From Limnephilus marmoratus (taxonomy: Eukaryota > Arthropoda > Insecta > Trichoptera > Limnephilidae), in NCBI GenBank assembly GCA_917880885.1, contig OU862913.1:3348001-3412000 (forward strand): DNA of 64,000 nt, read 5' to 3'. Made by a program: the position numbers and the translations under genes. Of the stretch, positions 55,408 through 64,000 are shown piece after piece (the stretch's first letter is position 1; each line of letters opens with the position of its first letter). Under the pieces are notes generated by a model, which made no database searches, had not been told where the DNA came from, and saw only the letters and a program-made list of their open reading frames with translations.

Positions 55408-56224
55408 CAATCAGTCGATATTCGGCGTCTGCGGTTCCTGTGCTTCCCGTCGTCAGTAATTTATTGTTGTTCTGTCTTTCTAAAGTAATATCGTGTAAAC
55501 TACATAATAATAGGGGTAAATTGATGACACTTGCGATTATTTCAATAACCATCACGTTTAAAACAAAGCTTTTGGTATTGACCGCCGCCCTTTGCTTTTA
55601 CGTAAGTAGGTTCTAGTTATATTGAATAAATGAAACCAAAACTCATTAATTTATTGGTGCTTGTTTATTGTAAGACACTTGATTGATCAGTTTTTACAGA
55701 ATTCGCGATGTAACACATTGAGCTGCCCAACACTAACAGGACACGTGACTGGGTATAGATTAAAGATTCAATAGATAAATTCTTAGATTATATAGATTCT
55801 ATATAGCCAATATTATTTAATTATTTATTTATTTAAGGATCATAAACAGTCTTAATAACATAATATACATAAGAGGATAACAAAAAAACAGACCAATGTT
55901 CACAGATAGGTATTTAGAAACATAAAAATAACTGAATAATAACTAGAATATTTAAGAAAAGAAAAAAAACAGGACAAAGCAGCAATTAAAAAAAATATAT
56001 ATATATGCAGGTGTAGATTCAACAAGTGATAAACCTTAATATAAGAACACAGCAATAAAATAAATGCGATTATACTGTAAAGAAAATAGGGTACGAAACA
56101 GGTATTTGGATTGGGACAAGTAAGGGGAGGACAGGGATAAGGGAAATTGCCACGCAGGTAATTTAAAAATATTAGGTACAATTAATTTAATCATCATGAA
56201 CATGTTATTTTTGTTGTTTGTTTT
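55408..56224. other. AT-rich intergenic
   Basis: No gene or clear element recognised. Short low-complexity A and AT runs occur. Confidence 0.4.
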
Positions 56225-56560
56225 TTTGCGAGGCCTTTTGGTGTGGCCCGCGGGCACTTTTGGTGCGGCCTGCTGAAAGAATCACAAAAAATTACACAGA
56301 ACGGGATGGTTTTTTCACGGTGTTTCAGATGCATTTTTAAGACGTTATCCAAAATTGTTACTAGCAAGTAGTTAAGATACAAATAAAAACGTGATTATTC
56401 CTCCCATTTTACTTTTATTTTAATTTGTTATTTTGAAACGATAGTGAATTTCCATCGGAACTTATAATTTTCTTGTACGGAACAGTCCCGATATTTCAGG
56501 ATTGATAGTAACTCTATTCCGAGGGGAATCTTAAGCAGTCTGTCATAAACATTATTTTCT
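56225..56560 (-). pseudogene. ZNF-like relic, second copy
   Basis: A minus-strand frame contains MHLKHREKTIPFCVIFCDSF, a finger linker and partial finger. Homologous to 51600-52000 (see there). Confidence 0.5.
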
Positions 56561-56701
56561 AGTCATCGTTGTGGAAGTAAAGTGGATAAATCAATAAAAT
56601 CCTATTAATGACGACTTTGAAGAAAAGAAAAGTTGAAGTTGAATGAAACGTGAAATCATTTGAAACTAAATTAAGGCTGTGGAAAGTAACTGGAAATAAA
56701 T

Positions 56702-56941
56702 AACACGACGCATTTTCCAACACTGCAAGGACAAAAGCCTTCTACATCGTTTGAATACGCTGGTGAGTGCGCGAAATTAGGTGAGGCATTTAATGAACGA
56801 TATAAAGACGTGAAAAGGGAGCAAACGGATTCGAACATATTTAATGCACAGTTCAACCTCGAACCATCGAATGTGCCTTATAATCTGCACCACGAAATTA
56901 TTCAATTACAAAGCGATAGATATAACAATCTCCCCAAATAA
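56702..56941 (+). pseudogene. hAT transposase internal fragment
   Basis: The 79-codon frame NTTHFPTLQGQ, ECAKLGEAFNERYKDVKREQ, FNLEPSNVPYNLHHEIIQLQ matches the stretch of GTF2IRD2/ZBED-like hAT transposases that reads FxxRFxD...IF..PF..D....P..LQxELIxLQ. It ends at TAA. No flanking transposase is recognisable, so it is an isolated relic. Confidence 0.6.
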
Positions 56942-57189
56942 AGTGTCAGGAATCACTGGTTATATTAAGTCAAGCATGTCCCTTAACATTTTGTATATAA
57001 TACAAACAATAATGCCATGATAATTGCCACACTTCTGGCATAAAAAAATCATTACATATAATTTATTGTAATTAGTAACATAAATATAAAATTATATTGC
57101 GGACAATATATATGCTACAAATTGTAGAAAAATCATTCACGTAATCATAGTACAATTTAATATAAACTGATTGACTAGTGGACTCCCAT

Positions 57190-58165
57190 GCAGATTCATT
57201 CTAAAGGTAAAACCAATCGTGTGTTCACAATGCAATTTCCTGTTGTGGATTCATCCGCTAACCCTAACGCATTTCGATGGTAAAACCATTTTGGTGTTCT
57301 AGGTGCAGTACTAATTAAAGTTGGGGACTCGCAATCCAATTCGCTCTGACGGAAAAACCAGTTTTGTGTTCAAAATGCAATTATTAAATTCCATATGTGG
57401 TTTCGTCTGCTTACGCATTTCGTAGAAACCCGTTCTCGTTTTGGAAGTGCATTTATAAATTTCCAGTTGCTTTTGTGCTGCCAGTATTAAGGGAAAAGCC
57501 ATTTTCATGTACTCAGTAAAATGGCTACACTCCGTATTTTTAAGTATCCGCGTACAGACTCACCCTATAACTGAAACCAGTCCTGTGTTTAGAACGCAAC
57601 GAAAAAAATCCAGGTGGGGTTTAATTTTTTGACGCATTCCTCGTGTTAGAAGTGCATTTATAAAATTCTGGTTGCACACTTTGGGCTGCTAGAATTGGTG
57701 GAAAGCCATTTTTATATTCTGAGTGGAGTTTTAATTCCCCGCGTACAAACTCACTTTATAATCCAAACCAGCTCTGCGTTAAAAATGCAACGAAAAAATT
57801 CCAGGTGGGGTTCTATTTCGTTAACGCGTTTCGTAAGAAACCATTTTCGTGTGTGAAGTGCAGTTATAAATTTGTGGTTACATAATATGCACATACGCTG
57901 CCAGTATTGGTGGAAATCAATTTCACATTCTTAGTATAGTTTTAATTCCCCGTGTACAGATTCAACCTGTAATTAAAACCAGTTCCGTGTTGAGAATGCA
58001 ATGAAAACACATCAGGTCTGATTTCATTTAATGACGCATTTCTTATGTTGGAACTGCATTTATAAAATTGTAGTTTCGTGTTTTATGCTGCCAGAATTAG
58101 AAGAAAGCCATTTTCATGTTCCGAGTGTAGTTTTAATTCCCCGCATGCAAATTTGATCTAAATTG
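57190..58165 (+). pseudogene. Degenerate zinc-finger array
   Basis: Four cycles of about 240 bp, each with a KPFSC-like start (AAGCCATTTTCATGTTC), a FNSP-like block (GTTTTAATTCCCCGCGTACA), a KPVLCSE-like block and KCIYKIL-like text. The same cycle is found at 10880 and in the hAT cargo at 50433. No intact finger, many stops. Confidence 0.6.
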
Positions 58166-58171
58166 AAACTA

Positions 58172-58330
58172 GTAAACAATCATAAAATTCTATCAGAAAA
58201 TCAATATGGTTTTCGAAAGAATATGGGAGTACAAGATGCAATATTAAAAGTGATTTAAAAAATGTTGAAAAAAAAAGCTGCATTGCAGTTTTTCTAGATC
58301 TAAGTAAAGCTTTTGATACAGTGTCCCATT
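58172..58330 (+). pseudogene. LINE reverse transcriptase, left piece
   Basis: LSENQYGFRKNMGVQDAI, a frameshift, then CIAVFLDLSKAFDTVSH (motif A). It is interrupted at CCATT by an opposite-strand LINE and resumes at 60803. Confidence 0.75.
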
Positions 58331-60802
58331 TTTTTTTTTTTTTTTTTTTTTATTATTTCGAAATATATACATAAAAACAATGGAAATACAATTACAAATC
58401 AATGCCTAGATATCAAAATTTTTTTTTTTCGCACCAGATTTAAATGTCCGGGTTAAATTTTCCCCCCAAAAAAAAAAAAAAAAAAAAAAAAAAAGAAGGA
58501 AAAACTAAACCCTTTCATACACTTCCCCAAATGATCATCTAGTGAATCCACATTATGCAATTGCACTATATAAGTATTATAAATACAAAACAATACAAGA
58601 ACAACATGTCAACCTACTAGAGACCAAATGGGAATATAATTCACCGACTCCAGATATTTTCATATCAGAGGGTTCGGCTCTGTGGCATTTCTAATTGAAC
58701 CTATAAATCCTACTGATCCCTCAATATAAATATTTAAAAAATCTTTTGTAATCCTACATGTATTTAAAATTACAATAACATTAACATTAAAATTAACATT
58801 AACATTAGCATATAAATAATAATAAATTTCACTGATTTTTTTTTTTTTCATTATTTTGTTTTTTTTTTTTATTTTATGGTATTTCTCTTCTATAGAAGCA
58901 GACGCTTGTGTTTAGAAGAGGGACGATTTTGTGATTAGAAAATATTTAAAATATATTAACAAAATATATTTTGTATCTTATAATTTACTTGTGGTAGATT
59001 CTTAATAAATAACAAATTTACAAATTATATAAGTTATGATGATAAATTTTATCAATTTGGTATTTTTACTTTAAATTGCTCTTTGATTGCTTTTAGTAGA
59101 CATTTATCGTCTTCGATTTTTCTTATTTTTTCAGGTAGGCTATTAAAGTATTTTTTTCCTAGAAATGTATAATGATGTTGTGCAAATGAGGTGTTGCATT
59201 TTTGCGTTTGAAATATATGTTTTTGACGAGTACGACTTTCAGTTAAAAATCTGTGATTTTGTTTTTCTTTTATTATTTGGATTATTATATTTTTTCGAAC
59301 TAGATCATTAAATTTTAAAACTTTAAATTCTTCAAAAATAAGGTGAGTCGGATAATCTCTTCTTTTTTTCAATATAATTTTTATTATTAGACGTTGCACA
59401 ATTTCAACAGGGAGTAGATTTGTTTTATATGCAGCTCCCCAGCTTACTACAGCGTATTGGAGAATTGACTGTACTATAGCATGATAGACTGATGTTAGAT
59501 TTTCTAATGAGAGAAAGTTTCGGATTTTTAAAAATATGTAAATTAATTTCCTTATTTTGTTAACGGTAAGGTTGATTTGATCTTTCCAGTTCAGGTTTTT
59601 GTCTATTGTTATTCCTAAGTATTTAATTTTATTTGAAATTTTTAATGTGGAACAGTTTATTTCACAGTTATTTTTTTTGTGATCTTTAGAATTGTCATGT
59701 ATAATTATATCAAAATTTACCGGAAAATCATTTGATTTTATTGCAAATGAAATGACGTGAGTTTTTTCACTATTAAGAGATAGTAGATTTATATCAAACC
59801 AGTGTTTCAGTATATTTATGTCTTCTGTTGCTTTTTGTTTTACTACTTGCCATGTGATTCCACTTTCAATAAGTACTGTGTCGTCGGCATAAGAGGTTAT
59901 ACTACCATGAAGTGACTGTGAGAATATCCCGTTTACATATAAGATGAATAATATGGGACCTAGCACAGTACCTTGTGGAATTCCATATTCAGATGTCTCT
60001 TCGTCGCTATAAACGTTATTTATTTTGACACATTGAGGGCGATTTTTTAGGTAGCTTTTTATCCAATTTGCTACGTTTTCATTAATGTTCAATTTTTCTA
60101 ATTTTTTCATTAGTTTTTTATGGGATATGCTATCAAACGCTTTTCTCAGATCTATAAAAATACCTATACACTTTTTTTTCATATCAAGGTTTTTATATAT
60201 GCGTGATGTGACATTAGCAATCGCGTCTTGTGTGCTGTGCGCTTTTCGGAATCCGTATTGATTGTCGTGAAGTATTTTGTTATTATCAATAAATTCCATT
60301 AGTTGAGATTTTGCGATTTTTTCAAATATTTCGCCAATATTTGAAATGAGGGAAATTGGTCGATAGTTAGTTACATTTTCTGCGTTTCCACTTTTGAATA
60401 TAGGTGAGATAATTGTCCTCTTATAATTAGACGGAAATATTCCATTTTTTAAACTTAAATTAATTAGGTGAGTTAATGGTTTTATCACGTGGCTTTTAAT
60501 AGATTTTAACATATTTGCAGTTATGTTGTCAAAACCCGGTGACGACCCTCCTTTCATATTTTCAATAATGTTTAGAACATCTACTTCCTTGATCATTTTA
60601 AAATGGGATAGTGAGTTTACACTTTGTATATCTTCAATAATTGGTTGAGTTGTCGCTCCCTTCGTTACATTTATTTTTTTAGCGAGGTTTTGTCCAACTT
60701 TCGCGAAGAAGGAGTTGAAAATATCAGCACATTTTTTAGGGTTTTCCTCTGCATTTATTTTTACGTCATTTTCGTCTACAATTACCTTGATTGAATGTCT
60801 TT
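58331..60802 (-). mobile_element. 5'-truncated LINE inserted in another LINE
   Basis: A minus-strand insertion with poly-A (T-run at 58331-58350 on plus), a low-complexity 3' UTR and an intact RT frame that reaches the 5' junction. CCATT is present on both sides (58326-58330 and 60803-60807) as target duplication. It splits the plus-strand LINE between VSH and YILLKK. Confidence 0.8.
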
Positions 60803-60806
60803 CCAT
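59052..60806 (-). CDS. Non-LTR reverse transcriptase, open 584-codon frame
   Basis: Uninterrupted RT frame of the inserted LINE. Order: KGGSSPGFDNITANMLK, NVTNYRPISLISNIGEIFEK, QYGFRKAHSTQDAI, motif A IFIDLRKAFDSISHKKL, motif B YGIPQGTVLGPILFILYVNG, motif C SYADDTVLIES, and KYLGITIDKNLNWKDQI, then the C-terminal region. The endonuclease half is missing. The first ATG (60806-60804) consists of target-duplication bases, so it is not a native start. CR1/L2/Jockey-like; the clade is not settled. Lack of stops suggests a young insertion. Confidence 0.8.
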   Translation of the reverse strand: MERHSIKVIVDENDVKINAEENPKKCADIFNSFFAKVGQNLAKKINVTKGATTQPIIEDIQSVNSLSHFKMIKEVDVLNIIENMKGGSSPGFDNITANMLKSIKSHVIKPLTHLINLSLKNGIFPSNYKRTIISPIFKSGNAENVTNYRPISLISNIGEIFEKIAKSQLMEFIDNNKILHDNQYGFRKAHSTQDAIANVTSRIYKNLDMKKKCIGIFIDLRKAFDSISHKKLMKKLEKLNINENVANWIKSYLKNRPQCVKINNVYSDEETSEYGIPQGTVLGPILFILYVNGIFSQSLHGSITSYADDTVLIESGITWQVVKQKATEDINILKHWFDINLLSLNSEKTHVISFAIKSNDFPVNFDIIIHDNSKDHKKNNCEINCSTLKISNKIKYLGITIDKNLNWKDQINLTVNKIRKLIYIFLKIRNFLSLENLTSVYHAIVQSILQYAVVSWGAAYKTNLLPVEIVQRLIIKIILKKRRDYPTHLIFEEFKVLKFNDLVRKNIIIQIIKEKQNHRFLTESRTRQKHIFQTQKCNTSFAQHHYTFLGKKYFNSLPEKIRKIEDDKCLLKAIKEQFKVKIPN

Positions 60807-61428
60807 TATATTCTCCTTAAAAAATTAGATAACATAGGTATTAAAAACTCTGCATATAACTGGTTCAAATCATTTATAACTGAACGCAGCCACGCACTAA
60901 AACTAGGTAACGTAACAAGCCAAAACAGACACATTACTTACGGAGTTCCTCAAGGAAGTACATTAGGACCCATCCTATTTTTACTTTACATCAATTGCCT
61001 GTGTCAGTTAGATATTAGCGGAGATGTTATTTGCTTTGCGGATGACACTGTTCTTGTTTTCACTTCTGACTCCTGGACAAATGTATATAAAAAAGCTGCC
61101 GAAGGAATCAACCGGATTAAAAATTGTCTAGACAATAACCTGTTAATACTAAATATAGACAAAACAAAGTACATGACATTCATTATAGATCCCAGACGTC
61201 AACCGAGACTTAATGAAAACTTAACCATACACGACTGCTCATCTAAAGAAAACTGCCTATGCAACCCGCTAAGACGGACTGAGATAATAAAATACTTAGG
61301 AATTTACGTTGACAACTATTTCAGGTGGACAGAACAAATAAATAAAACAGCGGGTAAAGTCAGAAAACTTATGTATTTTTTTAAGAACATACAAAACATA
61401 ATGCCAGTGAAGACTTTAAAAACTATAT
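60803..61428 (+). pseudogene. LINE reverse transcriptase, right piece
   Basis: Resumes the host LINE: YILLKKLDNIGIKNSAYNWF, motif B YGVPQGSTLGPILFLLYIN, motif C CFADDTVLVFTS and KYLGIYVDNYFRWTEQI. It is cut at about 61428 by the LTR element. It encodes a different LINE family from the one that interrupts it, as the residues differ throughout. Confidence 0.8.
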
Positions 61429-61765
61429 TGTTATGAAATATTTAATACCATTTCATCACAATTAAGTCTAGTCACGTAGCCCTCATTTATCAATATTTGT
61501 TTGGTTTGAAACGCCAGTTGATTTTTCTTTACATATAGAATTGTGAGAGAGGTTTTAGGGTGGCACACCTGTTTCCGGCCATACAAGAGCGAGACAGGTG
61601 ATCCCGCATATAAAAGGAGATGCAGGCCTCTCCTCACTCTCTTTTCCTACCGCCAGCACCTTAGATAGGACGTATTTATAGCCATCATTACAATAAATAT
61701 CCATATCGCCAATACGCGCATTTATTTATAAATAACCTCGCCTACACTCGAGTCTGTATTTAACA
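61429..61765 (+). repeat. 5' LTR of a Ty3/Mag-like element
   Basis: Begins TG (61429) right after the LINE frame and ends CA (61764-61765) directly before a primer-binding site. It contains a TATA box, TATAAAAG, at 61609-61616 and AATAAA at 61692-61697, so U3, R and U5 are in the right order. The 3' LTR is beyond the window, so the left boundary is inferred. Confidence 0.7.
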
Positions 61766-61766
61766 G

Positions 61767-61777
61767 TGGCGCAGCCT
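61767..61777 (+). promoter_or_regulatory. tRNA primer-binding site
   Basis: TGGCGCAGCCT follows the LTR by one base. Its first eight bases match the complement of the 3' end of insect tRNA-Ser, the primer used by many Ty3-type elements including Mag. Confidence 0.65.
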
Positions 61778-62236
61778 ACGGTACACGATTCTGACAATAC
61801 GGCAGATCGCGTAAAGAATCGACGCGCAAAAAAAAATTTGGCACAAAAATTTGGCAAAAATACGCGGTAACATTAGTATTTCGGGTCGGTAAGAAAGGCC
61901 GGACCGAAATTATTCCAACACTTCACTGCAAGGAGTGAAGTGCAAGAAGACACGGGAGCCAGCCAGCTTTTCGGAAGGGGGAAGCACGGGAGGTCCAGCG
62001 TCAATCGGCATCTCTGAGGGTCAAGGATCGGAGATCCAGGTCGCAGGAGTGATCTGGGGTAGCCATCGGTGTTACTGTGTGACGGGTCTGGAAGGAGCCA
62101 TCAATTCACAGGGTCAAGGAGCAGTTTCCGGAGCAGGGTCCAGGGAGCAGACGGCAGAAGAAGAAGCCTCATTGGGAAGTTTTTGTTTTTTCTGTTTTCT
62201 TTCTCTCTATTTGGGTACCTTCTGGGCATTGGAAAC
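61778..62236 (+). other. Leader of the Mag-like element
   Basis: About 460 bp of untranslated leader between primer-binding site and Gag ATG. The 129-codon open frame at 61935-62324 overlaps the Gag start in another frame and shows no domain. Confidence 0.5.
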
Positions 62237-64000
62237 ATGGAGTTTCGAGGATTGGAGTCCTTCAGTTTGCGTGACGGGAACTGGGAGAACTTCAAAGTCC
62301 GCCTCGAACAATTTCTCCTCGTGAATGATGAAAAGTTTGCATCGGATGATAAAAAAAGGGCTATTTTCCTGAATGCATTGAAAGATGATTGTTTTTCCTT
62401 ATTGGTTAATTTGTGCATTCCTAAAAAGGTAACAGATATTAAGTTAGAAGATTTGATATCTAAACTTGATGAGTATTGTTGTTCAACGAAATGTTTTTTT
62501 GAAGAGAGATCTAAGTTTTACAGTGCTAAACAAAGAAATGACGAATCAATCCGTGAGTTTGCAGTGCGGTTAAAGTCTCTTTCTACTAATTGCAAATTTG
62601 GGAATAGTTTATCAGTAAATTTAAGGGATTTCTTTGTTTTGGGTTGTAAACCAGGAAAGGTAAGGGAAAAATTATTTCTCGAGGGTGAATTACACTCGTT
62701 CGAAAAATGTTTACAAGTCGCCGAGTGCATTGACCTCGTAGCTTCAACTCAAGCGCAGTCCCGAGTTGATAATACGGTTTACGCTAATGTACAGCTCAAG
62801 GCCGGTCGACTCTCTTTTAATAATTCGCGTGTGAAAGACAGAGACGTGAAGCGTTTCGGGCATAGCAACAGGGCACGGTCACAGTCGCCAGCGAACGCTG
62901 TGAAACAAAATTGTACCGTTTGTGGTCACAATAATCACATCGCGACGGAATGTAGATATAAAAATTATTTATGTAAAATTTGCAGTACGAAGGGTCATCT
63001 CGCAAAACAGTGCAAGCGTTCCTCAACACGTAAGAGTGTGAATACTTTGTTGTCGGACACAAAGTTGGGTGAAGTTAATAGTGTCGAACCATTTTTTATT
63101 GAAGTTTCACTAGACGGGATCAAGAGTAAATTCATGGTAGATTCTGGAGCATCTTGTTGCGTAATTTCCAAGGAGTGTTATTTCAGTAAATTCAGTAGAA
63201 TCAAGCTAGAGCACGAAGACATTAGTCTACGGGGTTTTGACAATACGCTCGTGAAAGTGGTAGGTACAATTAAGCCACAAGTGGAATTTAACGGTCAGTG
63301 TCACAATTTGAAATTTGTTGTTGTCACAAGTGCTTCGTTATCGATAGTGGGGCGTGATTTTATGAATCTTTTTAACGTCGGGATTAACGGAATCGTAAAC
63401 AGTATAAAACAGAATACTTTGAAGCAGCGATTAGTAAAAAAATTCCCGGAAGTTTTTACGGATAAACTAGGAAAATTTAATAAGTACGAAGTGAATTTAA
63501 CTTTAAAAGAGACCGCTATTCCGATATTTCGTAATCACAGAGTTATGCCGTTCGCTTTGAAAGAAAAAGTCGAAAGGGAGTTAGATAGTTTACTGTCAGA
63601 CGGTATTATAGAACAAGTCCAGTTTAGTGAGTTTGCAAGTCCAATTGTTCCAGTAATTAAGAAAAACGGTAGTATTAGATTATGTGGTGATTATAAATCG
63701 ACAGTGAATAATCAGTTATTAGTTGACAAATATCCATTACCTAGGATAGAGGAGCTATTAACGAAAGTAAATGGTGGGAAAGTTTTTGCAAAAATCGATC
63801 TTAAATCGGCGTATAGTCAATTTGTTTTAAAAAAGGAGTGTAGGCGTTTTACAACAATCAATACCCATTTAGGATTGTTTCAGTATAAGCGGTTAGTGTA
63901 CGGGTTATCTCCCGCGCCAGCTATATTTGCAAAGGCAATGGCAAATTGTTTGTCAGGATTACAGAACATGACGTTTTATTTGGATGATATTATCGTGATA
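62237..64000 (+). CDS. Mag-like gag-pol polyprotein (partial, open)
   Basis: ATG at 62237 opens a frame of 588 codons with no stop up to the window edge. Gag region: NWENFKVRLEQFLLVND to ESIREFAVRLKSLSTNC, as in Mag-type Gag. Two CCHC knuckles follow, CTVCGHNNHIATEC and CKICSTKGHLAKQC. Protease FMVDSGASCCVIS carries DSGA, and IVGRDFM is the second block. RT begins near KFPEVFTDKLGKF, with ASPIVPVIKKNGSIRLCGDY, FAKIDLKSAYSQFVLKK (motif A) and FYLDDIIVI (YLDD) at the very edge. Gag, protease and RT are in a single frame. RNase H, integrase and the 3' LTR should lie to the right. Intactness suggests recent insertion. Confidence 0.85.
   Translation, partial: MEFRGLESFSLRDGNWENFKVRLEQFLLVNDEKFASDDKKRAIFLNALKDDCFSLLVNLCIPKKVTDIKLEDLISKLDEYCCSTKCFFEERSKFYSAKQRNDESIREFAVRLKSLSTNCKFGNSLSVNLRDFFVLGCKPGKVREKLFLEGELHSFEKCLQVAECIDLVASTQAQSRVDNTVYANVQLKAGRLSFNNSRVKDRDVKRFGHSNRARSQSPANAVKQNCTVCGHNNHIATECRYKNYLCKICSTKGHLAKQCKRSSTRKSVNTLLSDTKLGEVNSVEPFFIEVSLDGIKSKFMVDSGASCCVISKECYFSKFSRIKLEHEDISLRGFDNTLVKVVGTIKPQVEFNGQCHNLKFVVVTSASLSIVGRDFMNLFNVGINGIVNSIKQNTLKQRLVKKFPEVFTDKLGKFNKYEVNLTLKETAIPIFRNHRVMPFALKEKVERELDSLLSDGIIEQVQFSEFASPIVPVIKKNGSIRLCGDYKSTVNNQLLVDKYPLPRIEELLTKVNGGKVFAKIDLKSAYSQFVLKKECRRFTTINTHLGLFQYKRLVYGLSPAPAIFAKAMANCLSGLQNMTFYLDDIIVI

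Noticed and set aside
62101..62418. Minus-strand frame over the Mag-like Gag start
   Set aside because: Antisense shadow of an intact gag-pol frame.

Overview
The window is animal nuclear DNA, almost certainly from an insect. It is AT-rich and intron-bearing, with insect-style C2H2 zinc-finger genes whose 5' exons are small and all in phase 1. It is saturated with insect transposable elements: non-LTR elements, Ty3-type LTR elements, hAT, piggyBac-type, foldback elements and MITEs. A short TAACC-type tract resembles the insect telomere repeat. I cannot fix the order. There are no bacterial genes, operons or CRISPR arrays.

Host genes. I see three paralogous C2H2 zinc-finger (ZNF) genes and debris of more. 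Gene A (minus; exons 1623-1488 and 639-487) runs off the left edge before its finger exon. Gene B (plus; exons 5787-5910, 6847-6981, 12057-13306) lies head to head with A and encodes 14 fingers. Gene C (minus; exons 46747-46591, 44325-44173, 44053-42948) encodes about ten intact fingers flanked by decayed ones. All use the same plan: one or two acidic leader exons joined in phase 1, each carrying IKxEP-type and (I/V)KxEC-type motifs that fit the SUMO consensus, then one large finger exon. In B and C the finger exon stops at a nonsense codon and decayed fingers continue downstream. A truncated copy of the first exon of C lies at 48801-48853. Further ZNF relics lie at 10880-11740, 50433-51520, 51600-52000, 56225-56560 and 57190-58165. 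A MADF-BESS pseudogene lies at 20672-21335.

Mobile DNA, left to right. A foldback element (874-1276) and a GGGGCCGTTCAAG MITE (2152-2564). Three copies of a family built from an iterated AATATCTACAG motif (3158-3562, 18188-18977, 53140-53570), two with perfect 8-bp target duplications. A 2.67-kb near-perfect palindrome in intron 2 of gene B whose arms each carry a CXC-domain element ORF (7136-9806). A 5'-truncated LINE (15515-17134) whose 3' tail is shared by three SINEs (9905-10245, 25243-25510, 29216-29628). A 4.5-kb transposon with 30-bp inverted repeats and an unclassified transposase-like gene (22001-26510), split by a hAT (23873-25745) that itself contains a SINE. A piggyBac-type MITE (29874-30446). 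A hAT inside a tRNA-like gene (31016-31736). A broken Ty3/CsRn1-like element (34889-40851) hit by a piggyBac-like insertion and a poly-A retroposon. An RTE-like LINE fragment in gene C. A hAT carrying ZNF-derived cargo (49953-51595). A 2.55-kb foldback holding a 170-bp tandem array and three nested insertions (52855-55407). At the right edge, a LINE is interrupted by a younger opposite-strand LINE and then by an apparently intact Mag-like LTR element whose gag-pol ORF runs off the window (61429-64000).

The theme is a ZNF gene cluster expanding by exon and gene duplication while being chopped up by, and in one case carried inside, transposons. The best candidates for undescribed biology are the TIR element at 22001-26510, the CXC palindrome in the gene B intron, the AATATCTACAG family, and the hAT with ZNF cargo.
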